Assembly (NCBI GenBank): GCA_026934365.1
Contig: JADHZE010000016.1
Coordinates: 1-37,713 of the forward strand
Direction: 5' to 3'
DNA: 37,713 nucleotides
Source: Isoptericola sp. QY 916
GTDB lineage: Bacteria; Actinomycetota; Actinomycetes; Actinomycetales; Cellulomonadaceae
Shown here: positions 16,739 through 22,880 of the stretch, in pieces
How the letters are laid out: each line of letters opens with the position of its first letter
How positions within the stretch are numbered: the stretch's first letter is position 1
Translations under genes and position numbers: made by a program
Notes under the pieces: generated by a model
Told to the model about the DNA's origin: nothing
Seen by the model: the letters and a program-made list of their open reading frames with translations, nothing else
Database searches by the model: none

Positions 16739-17205
16739 CGTGGCCTCCCCTCCGGCGGCGGTGTCCATTCGAGTGCGGATGTGTCGACGTGCAAGAGTGC
16801 GGCAGCCTCTCGGCTGACCCTTCGGAGGAGATCGTCGTCGATCGCAGGACCGAGGGGGACCGTGATGAAGGTTGCGGGCACGGGCTCGGTGATCTCCGGT
16901 TCACCGGACGTCTTGCGGTACTGCATGTGTGTGAATCGTTGACCGCTGTGCTGGCCGTTGACGTCCACCCGGGCCATTATCTCACCTCGGACCAGGTAGA
17001 CGATGGTCGGCTCAGAAGGACGCTTCGGGCGGTAGTTGATCTCGAGGATGAGGTCATCCTCGTCGTAGCCAGCGCAGGCGACAGCCACCGCTCCTCTCCA
17101 CGCACCGTTCCGAGGCTTCCACAGCAGGTCACCGTAGGCGCACGCGCCGGATTGGTCCGAGAGCAAGTAGCCGGTGTCTGCTCGCGTGAAGCCGTTCGTG
17201 CCCAT
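16735..17205 (-). CDS. First gene of the DUF1828-like cassette, unknown function
   Basis: A 156-residue protein starting at ATG 17205; TATCTG at 17211-17216 could serve as a -10 with almost no leader. It has a folded-looking N-terminal part (TGYLLSDQSGACAYGDLLW), beta-strands (LILEINYRPKR..IVYLVRGEIMARVDVNGQH) and a helical end. The pattern around RVDVNGQH and FTHMQYR loosely resembles small proteins paired with DUF1828 proteins, but no family can be claimed. Translation of the next gene is coupled by ATGA. Confidence 0.6.
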   Translation of the reverse strand: MGTNGFTRADTGYLLSDQSGACAYGDLLWKPRNGAWRGAVAVACAGYDEDDLILEINYRPKRPSEPTIVYLVRGEIMARVDVNGQHSGQRFTHMQYRKTSGEPEITEPVPATFITVPLGPAIDDDLLRRVSREAAALLHVDTSALEWTPPPEGRPR

Positions 17206-17245
17206 CCCGACAGATAGTTGCAGACGTCACCGTTCCGGGGTACCC

Positions 17246-17275
17246 GCGGTGGGGACTTTCACCCACCCCACCCGC
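17246..17275 (-). terminator. Hairpin after the leftward HTH operon
   Basis: GCGG (17246-17249) and TGGGG (17250-17254) pair with CCCCA (17266-17270) and CCGC (17272-17275), with one bulged C. It lies just past the end of the minus gene ending at 17303 and before the start of the next minus gene at 17205, so it may separate the two cassettes. No clear U-run. Confidence 0.45.
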
Positions 17276-17302
17276 TTCACCCCCGAGCGTGGTGGCGGCA
17301 CA

Positions 17303-17521
17303 TCACCTCGCCCGACGCCGGCGCGAGACCTCGAGCCCGTCGAGGAGCCGGCGGGCGGCTGCCTCGGTGACGTGCCAGGTGTGGATCTCTCCGCGCGGCA
17401 CGCCGTCGAGCTCGGCCAGGTCCTCGAGGTGAGCTCGCGCGTCCGCCTCGACGACATCGACGGGCACGTCGTGCTCGTCCGCCCAGAGGACGGCCCACTC
17501 GCCCAGGGGCCGGGTGATCAT
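17303..17521 (-). CDS. 72-residue protein after the HTH gene
   Basis: Starts at an ATG that overlaps the HTH gene stop (TGATG), so translation is coupled. The small product begins MITRPLGEWAVLWADEHDVPVD, is acidic through the middle (EADARAHLEDLAELDGV) and ends in a basic RRRRAR tail. No family recognised. As the last gene of an operon with an Aca2-like regulator it is a candidate small effector, such as an inhibitor protein; this is inference. The larger frame starting further upstream is not used. Confidence 0.55.
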   Translation of the reverse strand: MITRPLGEWAVLWADEHDVPVDVVEADARAHLEDLAELDGVPRGEIHTWHVTEAAARRLLDGLEVSRRRRAR

Positions 17522-17922
17522 CACGGCTCCTGGTAGACGATCGTCGCGCCGCGGTGGCGGGCCTCGACGTCGCCGACGATCGCGCGGTGCCACGACGCCG
17601 GCCGTCCGCCAGCGGCGGGCTCGCACGCGGCGTAGTGCGAGTCCACCCGGTACGTCACGAGCAGCGGGTCGGGCAGGTCGTCGAGGGTCGCCTCGAGCTG
17701 CTGCACCGCGACGTCGTGCTCGGCCTGCAGCTGCTCGAGCCCGAGGCGGACGCCGTCGGGTACGGGCGAGGTGCCGTTCTCCCACCGCCGCGCAGTCCGG
17801 ACGGCCACGTCGAAGTGCTCGGCCAGCCAGTCGGCGGGCAGGCCGAGGCGCTCGCGGATCACCTTGAACGCGGCGCCGGTCATGGGGCCGTGCTCGATGG
17901 TTTCCTCGTTGTTCGTACTCAT
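17521..17922 (-). CDS. Aca2/YdiL-like HTH regulator
   Basis: A 133-residue protein. An HTH domain occupies about residues 15-55 (FKVIRERLGLPADWLAEHFDVAVRTARRWENGTSPVPDGV), followed by a helical linker (LEQLQAEHDVAVQQLEATL) and a small C-terminal domain containing PASWHRA. The combination of a WENG...VPD motif, a short helix and a C-terminal W-containing dimerisation region is like the YdiL/DUF1870 and Aca2 type regulators, known to repress anti-CRISPR or toxin-antitoxin-like operons. Start ATG overlaps the stop of the upstream membrane gene (ATGA). Similarity is by eye; a profile search is needed to confirm. Confidence 0.65.
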   Translation of the reverse strand: MSTNNEETIEHGPMTGAAFKVIRERLGLPADWLAEHFDVAVRTARRWENGTSPVPDGVRLGLEQLQAEHDVAVQQLEATLDDLPDPLLVTYRVDSHYAACEPAAGGRPASWHRAIVGDVEARHRGATIVYQEP

Positions 17923-18527
17923 GACTCAGTCCTCTTGGTCGGCGGCACGTCGGCGTGCGGGGCTTGCACGCCGAGCTCGAGCCGGAGCTGCTCGGTGAGC
18001 TTCTTCAGGAGGTGTTCCAGGGTCGCGGGATGGTGTTCCTTGCTCGTCTCGTTGAGCTCGCGGTCGTTCTCGTTGCTAGCCCACACAGCGGCCGCCAGAA
18101 CCTGGCCGATCATGCCGTCGAATGCTTGGGCGTAGGTTGCCGTCTCCTTGCTGCCGAGGAGCATTACCTCGCTGACCGGCAGGGCGAGTGCTTCGGATCT
18201 CTCGATGAGGCGTTGGCGGCGGTTTGGGATGAGCTTGAGCCAGTCGTCGAAGGTCTCGTGGGGGTAGCCGATGGCGTCTCGTGCTGCCACGTGAGCCTCG
18301 CGCGCGGCGGTAAGGAGGCGTGCGTAGGCGTCGAACCTGACCTCTCGGAGCCGAGTCTCGCGGTGGTACTTGAGCGAGTTCTGGTGTCTCAGGTCTTCGC
18401 TGGTGCGGGCGCGGTGCGCGCCATAGAGGTTGGACCAGATGACGCCTGCGAGCGCGAGGAGCGCGGCGAGGAGCGGGATGACGACCGTGGGTGCGGTCCA
18501 GGTGGGTGCCTCTGCTGCTGCGTTCAT
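17919..18527 (-). CDS. Single-pass membrane protein, first gene of HTH cassette
   Basis: Starting at ATG 18527 the gene encodes 202 residues: an N-terminal hydrophobic segment (VVIPLLAALLALAGVIWSNLYG, residues about 13-34), then a long helical, Arg/Glu-rich cytoplasmic region (LRHQNSLKYHRETRLREVRFDAYARLL) and a further helical part near the C-terminus. A longer start at 18710 would read through the hairpin and is rejected. Architecture is like phage exclusion or membrane-bound sensor proteins; no family recognised. The stop overlaps the ATG of the HTH gene. Confidence 0.6.
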   Translation of the reverse strand: MNAAAEAPTWTAPTVVIPLLAALLALAGVIWSNLYGAHRARTSEDLRHQNSLKYHRETRLREVRFDAYARLLTAAREAHVAARDAIGYPHETFDDWLKLIPNRRQRLIERSEALALPVSEVMLLGSKETATYAQAFDGMIGQVLAAAVWASNENDRELNETSKEHHPATLEHLLKKLTEQLRLELGVQAPHADVPPTKRTES

Positions 18528-18555
18528 CGTGGTGTTCAGATACTTGACCCGAGTG

Positions 18556-18586
18556 GCGGGCCCGCCCCTGGCTGGGGCGGGCCCGC
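18556..18586 (-). terminator. Perfect 13-bp hairpin within the leftward operon
   Basis: GCGGGCCCGCCCC (18556-18568) is fully complementary to 18574-18586 with a five-base loop (TGGCT). It lies seven bases after the stop of the 64-aa gene (minus) and 29 bases before the start of the next minus gene (18527). Since no other promoter is evident in the gap, it may act as an attenuator lowering expression of the downstream genes. Confidence 0.65.
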
Positions 18587-18592
18587 TGGCTG

Positions 18593-18787
18593 TCAGCGCC
18601 AGATCGCGACGCCGAGGTAGTACTCGCGGGTGCGGGTGTTCTCTCGACGCATGACTGCGAACTGGAGCTTCTCCGCCAGTTCGTCGTCGCGGTCCTCCTC
18701 GGTGAGCCACGGGGCGATCGCCTGGGCGATCTCGTGCTCCTCGCAGACGACCGCCTCGCCGGTGGCGACTCGGGTGATCATCAGCAT
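18593..18787 (-). CDS. 64-residue phage protein behind an operator-controlled promoter
   Basis: The start ATG at 18787 has GGGAGG eight bases upstream. The product begins MLMITRVATGEAVVCEEHEIAQAIAPWL, with an acidic middle (TEEDRDDELAEKLQ) and a basic end (RRENTRTREYYLGVAIWR). No family recognised. It is the first gene after a clear promoter whose spacer is a perfect palindrome, so its expression is probably tightly repressed in some state. Confidence 0.6.
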   Translation of the reverse strand: MLMITRVATGEAVVCEEHEIAQAIAPWLTEEDRDDELAEKLQFAVMRRENTRTREYYLGVAIWR

Positions 18788-18845
18788 CTGGTGTTCCTCC
18801 CCTCTGGGAGTCTGGGCTGGGCCTCTTGCCCTGCCGTGTGCTTAC

Positions 18846-18875
18846 AGTCTATGTCACTAATAGTGACATCGTCAA
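18846..18875 (-). promoter_or_regulatory. Leftward promoter with operator in its spacer
   Basis: On the minus strand TTGACG (18875-18870) and TAGACT (18851-18846) form near-consensus -35 and -10 boxes with an 18-base spacer. The predicted start lies about 50 bases upstream of the 64-aa gene, whose ATG has a good ribosome site. It is the only convincing promoter for the leftward 64-aa gene and probably for the downstream HTH cassette. Confidence 0.75.
18851..18869. promoter_or_regulatory. Perfect 19-bp palindromic operator
   Basis: ATGTCACTA-A-TAGTGACAT: nine-base arms around a single central base with no mismatch. It fills the spacer of the leftward promoter, so a dimeric regulator bound here would block RNA polymerase. 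The Aca2-like HTH protein of the same transcription unit, or a phage repressor outside this window, is the likely binder (inference). Confidence 0.75.
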
Positions 18876-18895
18876 GTGGTGCGGCGAGACTACAC

Positions 18896-18911
18896 TCGAA
18901 CACGTGTTCTA
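18896..18911 (+). promoter_or_regulatory. SOS-box-like LexA site
   Basis: TCGAACACGTGTTCTA matches the actinobacterial LexA consensus TCGAAC-N4-GTTCGA with one mismatch; the inner GAACACGTGTTC is a perfect 12-bp palindrome. It overlaps a possible -10 (TATTCT, 18910-18915) for the rightward gene that starts at 18923, so LexA bound here would repress it until DNA damage. Confidence 0.7.
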
Positions 18912-18922
18912 TTCTGGGCGCC

Positions 18923-19219
18923 ATGGGGACGAGGCGACGGCCGCCGGCGGGCGGCTGGCCGGACGCGGTGGAGACGGTGCCGCTGCGCGACACGGCCCTT
19001 GACGCCCCCAAGGGTGCCCGGGCGGGTGAGCGCGTCGTCGAGCCGGACGAACCCCCGATCGTCCGCGCGTGGATCACCTACGGGCGCGAGCAGCGCGAGG
19101 CCGAGGTCGACGGCTGGGCCATCGGATGGACGTCGCGCCAGGTCCGCGTCCGCTACCTCGATGCCGCCGGCCGCCAGGGCTGGGCGTGGGTGTGGGCGTC
19201 CGCTGTCACGCGTCGCTGA
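18923..19219 (+). CDS. Small protein under a LexA-type site
   Basis: The ATG lies 11 bases after the SOS-box-like palindrome, with TATTCT as -10, so the mRNA may be leaderless. The product of 98 residues starts MGTRRRPPAGGWPDAVETVPL and has a compact C-terminal half (VRAWITYGREQREAEVDGWAIGWTSRQVRVRYLDAAG RQGWAWVWA), a strand-rich, SH3-like fold by appearance. No family recognised. Damage-inducible small genes in phages may encode antirepressors; that role here is inference from control and position alone. Confidence 0.6.
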   Translation: MGTRRRPPAGGWPDAVETVPLRDTALDAPKGARAGERVVEPDEPPIVRAWITYGREQREAEVDGWAIGWTSRQVRVRYLDAAGRQGWAWVWASAVTRR

Positions 19220-19293
19220 CTACCTGCCGCCGTGCGCGCAATTCACCCGCCGACGCCGGGGCTCGGACGGGCGTCCGGTCCTAGCCTCTTCGC

Positions 19294-19596
19294 ATGGAGC
19301 TGCAGGGGAAGGTCCCGCTCAACGGGCCGAACGAGAGCTTGCCCATCCCGGTTCGGCGGCCTGAGCCGTCTGCGGGATACGTCGCGTGGGGCCTGGGCCT
19401 GACTCTTGGTGGCGGCGTCATCATGGCGGTGGCCTTCGGGACCGCCTTCGCCGCCGCTGGTGCGATCGCCGTCATCGTCGGCACCGTCGGGCTCGTCATG
19501 GGTGCCTACAACTTCGCCAGGAACGTCGACACCATGACGGCGATCTCCTACAACGAAGCGCACACCATCCGGAAGGCGCCCACCCCTCCGCGCTAG
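19294..19596 (+). CDS. Small two-helix membrane protein
   Basis: A 100-residue protein with an ATG six bases after TAGCCT (19282-19287), an apparently leaderless start. Two adjacent hydrophobic segments rich in Ala, Gly and Val are visible (GYVAWGLGLTLGGGVIMAVAFGTAFAAAG and AIAVIVGTVGLVMGAYNFA). Short cytoplasmic-looking tails flank them. Function unknown; perhaps an exclusion or superinfection-immunity factor. It ends before a bidirectional terminator shared with the opposite gene. Confidence 0.55.
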   Translation: MELQGKVPLNGPNESLPIPVRRPEPSAGYVAWGLGLTLGGGVIMAVAFGTAFAAAGAIAVIVGTVGLVMGAYNFARNVDTMTAISYNEAHTIRKAPTPPR

Positions 19597-19616
19597 CCGC
19601 TCATCGCCATCGACGC

Positions 19617-19653
19617 GGGCGCCCCGCTCGCCATCGCGGCGGGCGGGGCGCCC
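19617..19653. terminator. Bidirectional terminator
   Basis: GGGCGCCCCGCTCGCC (19617-19632) pairs with 19638-19653 over 16 bases with one G-U pair and a five-base loop, followed by TTTCGC. It separates the plus gene ending 19596 from the convergent minus gene ending 19667. Confidence 0.8.
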
Positions 19654-19666
19654 TTTCGCGCTCTCG

Positions 19667-20425
19667 CTACGCGGTCCGGACGACCCCCGCGCGGTGCTCG
19701 CGACGGAGCAGCTCTGCGATCGCGGACTTGCGCACCGGCACGTGGCCCTCGATCTCTCGGACGGACAGGCCGTCCGCGGCGAGGCGGACGATGACGTCGC
19801 GGTACTCGGCGGCGCGTCCGCGTGTCCGGGGCCGGGGCGAGGTGTGCCGGCGGACGTCGGTCGGTCCGGACGCCGACGCGCCGGACGGGTCGTCCGTGTC
19901 CGCGGTGTCCGACTCTGCGACGTCGTCCGCTTCCGCCGAGTCGTCCTGTACGGCGCTCGCGGCCGCCGTGTCCGTGTTCGCCACGGTGGCGCTCGTGGCG
20001 TCCGTGCGGGCGACGATGAGGTCCGCGATGGTGTGGGTGGCGAGGAGGACGGCGATCGGGGCAAGGGCGGCGACGACGGTACCGACGAGACGCTGCAGCT
20101 CGTCGGGGACGCCGTAGGCGTGCGCGGCGTTCGCGGTGACGGACACGGCGGTCCAGAGCACGAGGGCGGCCCACGCGCCCGTGGCGCGCTCGTGGCGGGC
20201 GCGCTTGACGACGACGGCCAGGAGGTAGACGACGGTGGCGGCGTCGAGCATGACGGGCACGGTCCAGGCGAGACCCGTGGGGACGGTGGCCCAGGCGGAG
20301 ACCTCGCGCAGGGCGGCGTAGGAGATCGTGAAGCTGACGCCGGCCAGGCCCGCGGTGAGCAGGACGGCCAGGACGAGCACGGGCAGGGTGTCGGGGTTGA
20401 TCCGGGACGGGCGGTGCTGGGACAT
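19667..20425 (-). CDS. DUF2637 membrane protein with C-terminal HTH
   Basis: A 252-residue protein with ATG at 20425 and an AAGGAGAG ribosome site. Four hydrophobic segments (about residues 12-35, 48-70, 82-104 and 112-133) match DUF2637 proteins, which are common on actinobacterial plasmids, conjugative elements and some phages. A disordered, Asp/Ser-rich linker follows, then a C-terminal HTH-like domain (about 197-250, EYRDVIVRLAADGLSVREIEGHVPVRKSAIAELL). Known relatives are thought to work in replication or plasmid spread. Likely co-transcribed with the upstream HTH gene. Confidence 0.75.
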   Translation of the reverse strand: MSQHRPSRINPDTLPVLVLAVLLTAGLAGVSFTISYAALREVSAWATVPTGLAWTVPVMLDAATVVYLLAVVVKRARHERATGAWAALVLWTAVSVTANAAHAYGVPDELQRLVGTVVAALAPIAVLLATHTIADLIVARTDATSATVANTDTAAASAVQDDSAEADDVAESDTADTDDPSGASASGPTDVRRHTSPRPRTRGRAAEYRDVIVRLAADGLSVREIEGHVPVRKSAIAELLRREHRAGVVRTA

Positions 20426-20468
20426 CGGGTCTCTCCTTCGAGGTGTGCGGTGCGGGGGAGGGCAGGAG

Positions 20469-21098
20469 TCAGCGCCGGGCGATGAGGGCTCGGATGCTGG
20501 CGAGGGTCTCGGGGCGCGGCGGGTTGGCGGCCGCGTGCGCGGCCTCGTCCGTGATGCGCTTCTGGATGTTCGTCGGGCCGTCAGGCCGGGGCGCCCGCGC
20601 AGCGGGGCCCGTCTTCCTCCGAGAGGAGGGGAAGGCGCGCCACGCTGTCACGTTGGGAGCGCCGCCGGGCCGGGCGGCACGGGCCCGGGTGCGGGCGTCC
20701 TTCGAGGCGCGTGCACTGGGCAGCATGTCCACGAGGGCAGACTTCGTGATCGACAGCAGCGACGCGACGCCGCGCAGCCCCTGGCGGGCGCCCCGGCGCA
20801 TGACGACGAGCAGCTCACGCTCCTCGAGCCAGACCCGGGCGCGCATGATGGTGCGCACGGACAGCCCGGCGCGCTCGGCGACCTGGGCGTCGGTGGTCTC
20901 GGCGATGCCGGACCGGGCGTCGGCGATGCGGCCGAGCGCGAGGAGGTATGTGCGGACGCTCTGCGGGGCGTCGCGCAGGTCGCCCCAGCCGGAGGCCGCG
21001 AGGGCGTCGACGATGCGCCACAGGTGCGCGTGGGCATTGATGCGCACCGGCCTCGACGTCGGTGTCGGGGGTCCGCTGGTAGCGTTGGCGTCAGCCAT
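20469..21098 (-). CDS. HTH protein of the plasmid-replication type
   Basis: A 209-residue protein starting at ATG 21098. A winged-helix-like domain in the first half (WRIVDALAASGWGDLRDAPQSVRTYLLALGRIADA...QVAERAGLSVRTIMRARVWLEERELLVVMRRG) resembles DNA-binding domains of replication initiators and helper proteins on actinobacterial elements. The rest is a basic, proline-rich tail. It precedes the DUF2637 gene and runs leftward from the phage end, which suggests an early operon; the function is not proven. Confidence 0.6.
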   Translation of the reverse strand: MADANATSGPPTPTSRPVRINAHAHLWRIVDALAASGWGDLRDAPQSVRTYLLALGRIADARSGIAETTDAQVAERAGLSVRTIMRARVWLEERELLVVMRRGARQGLRGVASLLSITKSALVDMLPSARASKDARTRARAARPGGAPNVTAWRAFPSSRRKTGPAARAPRPDGPTNIQKRITDEAAHAAANPPRPETLASIRALIARR

Positions 21099-21128
21099 CA
21101 CAGAGCCTCAATCTCTGGTGGATGGTCA

Positions 21129-21165
21129 GGCCCCGGATGAGTGTTGGCGCACTCGCCGGGGCCGT
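21129..21165. terminator. Long hairpin at the prophage right end
   Basis: GGCCCCGG plus GAGTG pair with CACTC plus CCGGGGCC around a TTGGCG loop, with one small bulge; GTTCTGTTGTTGT follows on the plus strand. It lies between the leftward HTH gene and the host cpaF fragment. It may terminate rightward transcripts or sit in the leader of the leftward gene. Confidence 0.5.
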
Positions 21166-21225
21166 TCTGTTGTTGTGGCCGAGACATTACCGCAGGTAGC
21201 GGCTCGGTGTTGTACCGAACCCGGG

Positions 21226-22023
21226 ATTCCGGACGTCACGCGCGAGCACATGGCCGTCAACATCCGTAAGCACCTGGTGCGCGCGGACCACCTCGACCAC
21301 CTGGTGCGGCTGGGCTCCCTCACCACCCACGCGGCCGCCTTCCTCGACGCCTCGGTGCGCGCGGGCCTGAACGTGCTCGTCTCGGGCGCGACGCAGGCAG
21401 GCAAGACGACGATGCTCAACGCCCTCGCCGGCTCGATCCCCGCGGGGCAGCGCGTGATCTCCTGCGAGGAGGTCTTCGAGGTGCGCTTCGCCGCCCGCGA
21501 CCACGTGGCCATGCAGTGCAGGCAGCCCAGCCTGGAGGGCACGGGCGAGATCCCGCTGCGCCGGCTGGTCAAGGAGGCGCTGCGGATGCGGCCGGACCGC
21601 ATCGTCATCGGCGAGGTGCGCGAGGCCGAGAGCTTCGACATGCTCGTGGCCCTCAACGCCGGCATCCCCGGGATGTGCACCGTGCACGCGAACTCGGCGC
21701 GCGAGGCGGTCACGAAGATGTGCACGCTGCCGCTGCTCGCGGGCGAGAACGTCTCCGACCGCTTCGTCGTCCCGACGGTGGCGTCGGCGATCGACCTGGT
21801 GGTGCACCTGGACGTCGCCGCGGACGGCGCGCGACAGGTCCGTGAGGTCGTCGCCGTCACGGGACGCGTCGAGGGGGACCGGGTCGAGACCGCCGGACTC
21901 TTCCACCGCCTACCCGCCGAGCAGGGCGGCGAGCTGGTGCGCGGCGACGGCTTCCCGCCCGGCGAGGAGCGCTTCGCGCGTGCCGGCCTCGACGTCCGGG
22001 CCCTGCTGGTCGGGGGCCGCTGA
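21226..22023 (+). pseudogene. cpaF: CpaF/TadA pilus ATPase, N-terminal part cut off by the prophage
   Basis: CpaF/TadA is the hexameric ATPase that drives Tad/Flp pilus assembly. Similarity to the family starts abruptly at IPDVTREHMAVNIRK, the usual middle of the protein, so only about 265 C-terminal residues remain. They hold the Walker A motif (GATQAGKTT at 21385-21411), a Walker B/Asp-box region with IVIGEVREAE, a His-box region (GMCTVHANSA) and an intact end. Upstream sequence, VAETLPQVAARCCTEPG, is not CpaF-like and continues from the phage side. The first internal ATG is 21250. As it stands the gene would lack its N-terminal domain and own promoter; excision of the prophage should restore it. 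Confidence 0.85.
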
Positions 22024-22880
22024 TGGGCGTCGTCGTGGGGCTGCTGCTCGGCGCCGGCCTGGCGTGCGTGTGGTTGTCGTGCTGGGAGGCGCCCGCACGC
22101 CCGCGGCGGCGTGCCGGGCGGTCCGCGGCCGTCCAGGACCTGCTCGTCCAGGCGGGGGCTCCGTCGGTGACCCCGGCCGCGCTGTGGTGGCTCAGCGCGG
22201 CGGCGGGCGTCGTCGTGCTGCTCGCCGGGCTGGCGCTGACCCGCTCGCCCGCCATCGCGGCCTGCTTCGCGCTGATGGCGGCGGCAGCGCCCGAGCTGCT
22301 GGTGCGGGTGCGGGCCAGGAAGCGGCGACGGGACCTGCGCGAGGTCTGGCCCGAGGTGGTCGACCACCTCGCGTCCGGCGTGCGGGCCGGGCTCTCGCTG
22401 CCGGAGGCGGTGGCACAGCTGAGCGAGCGTGGGCCGGTGGAGCTCCGCGAGCCGTTCGCGCGGTTCGCGGCGGACTACCGCGCGACCGGGCGCTTCGGGG
22501 AGTGCCTCGACCTGCTCAAGGCCCGGCTCGCCGACCCGGTGGCGGACCGGATCGTGGAGGCGCTCCGGCTGACGCGCGAGGTGGGTGGCACGGACCTGGG
22601 CCGCCTGCTGCGCACCCTGTCGTCGTTCCTGCGCGAGGACGCGCGGACGCGGGGCGAGCTCGAGGCGCGGCAGTCGTGGACGGTCAACGGCGCCCGGCTC
22701 GCGGCCGCCGGCCCCTGGGTGGTCCTGGCGTTCCTCGCGACGCGGCCGGAGACGGCGCAGGCGTACAACTCGGCGGCGGGAGTCGCGGTCCTCGCGGCGG
22801 GGGCGGCCACGTCGGTGCTCGCGTACTGGCTGATGCGTCGGATCGGGCGGCTGCCCGAGGAAGGCCGGGTGCTGCGATGA
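22023..22880 (+). CDS. tadB: Tad pilus inner-membrane protein TadB
   Basis: A 285-residue T2SSF-domain protein, one of the two inner-membrane platform subunits of Tad pili. The ATG overlaps the cpaF stop. Hydrophobic segments lie at residues 3-20, 55-85 and near the C-terminus (about 222-240 and 248-265). Between them is the cytoplasmic T2SSF helical region (VWPEVVDHLASGVRAGLSLPEAVAQL, ...ATGRFGECLDLLKARLADP). The next gene overlaps by four bases (ATGA), so TadB and TadC are probably made in a fixed ratio. Confidence 0.85.
   Translation: MGVVVGLLLGAGLACVWLSCWEAPARPRRRAGRSAAVQDLLVQAGAPSVTPAALWWLSAAAGVVVLLAGLALTRSPAIAACFALMAAAAPELLVRVRARKRRRDLREVWPEVVDHLASGVRAGLSLPEAVAQLSERGPVELREPFARFAADYRATGRFGECLDLLKARLADPVADRIVEALRLTREVGGTDLGRLLRTLSSFLREDARTRGELEARQSWTVNGARLAAAGPWVVLAFLATRPETAQAYNSAAGVAVLAAGAATSVLAYWLMRRIGRLPEEGRVLR

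Larger units (their letters stand above)
1..21225. mobile_element. Siphovirus-type prophage, right part, inserted in cpaF
   Basis: Everything from the window start to about 21.2 kb is phage-like: a capsid-to-tail-to-lysis gene order on the plus strand, then a mixed-strand accessory arm. The right boundary is placed where translated homology to a CpaF/TadA pilus ATPase begins abruptly mid-protein (about 21,226), immediately after phage-type genes ending at 21,098. The left end, including terminase, portal, integrase and attL, lies outside the window. The exact attR core cannot be set from this sequence alone; it should lie between about 21,100 and 21,230. A tape measure protein of 1,337 residues suggests a tail of roughly 200 nm (rule of thumb, inference). 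Confidence 0.9.

Noticed and set aside
21200..21240. tRNA gene as attachment site at the prophage end
   Set aside because: A GGTTCG-like stretch is seen on the minus strand, but no cloverleaf can be built; the host side is cpaF coding sequence.
20443..22023. 526-residue open frame reading from phage into cpaF
   Set aside because: The first 260 residues are antisense to the HTH gene and carry no domain; only the CpaF part from about 21226 is real.
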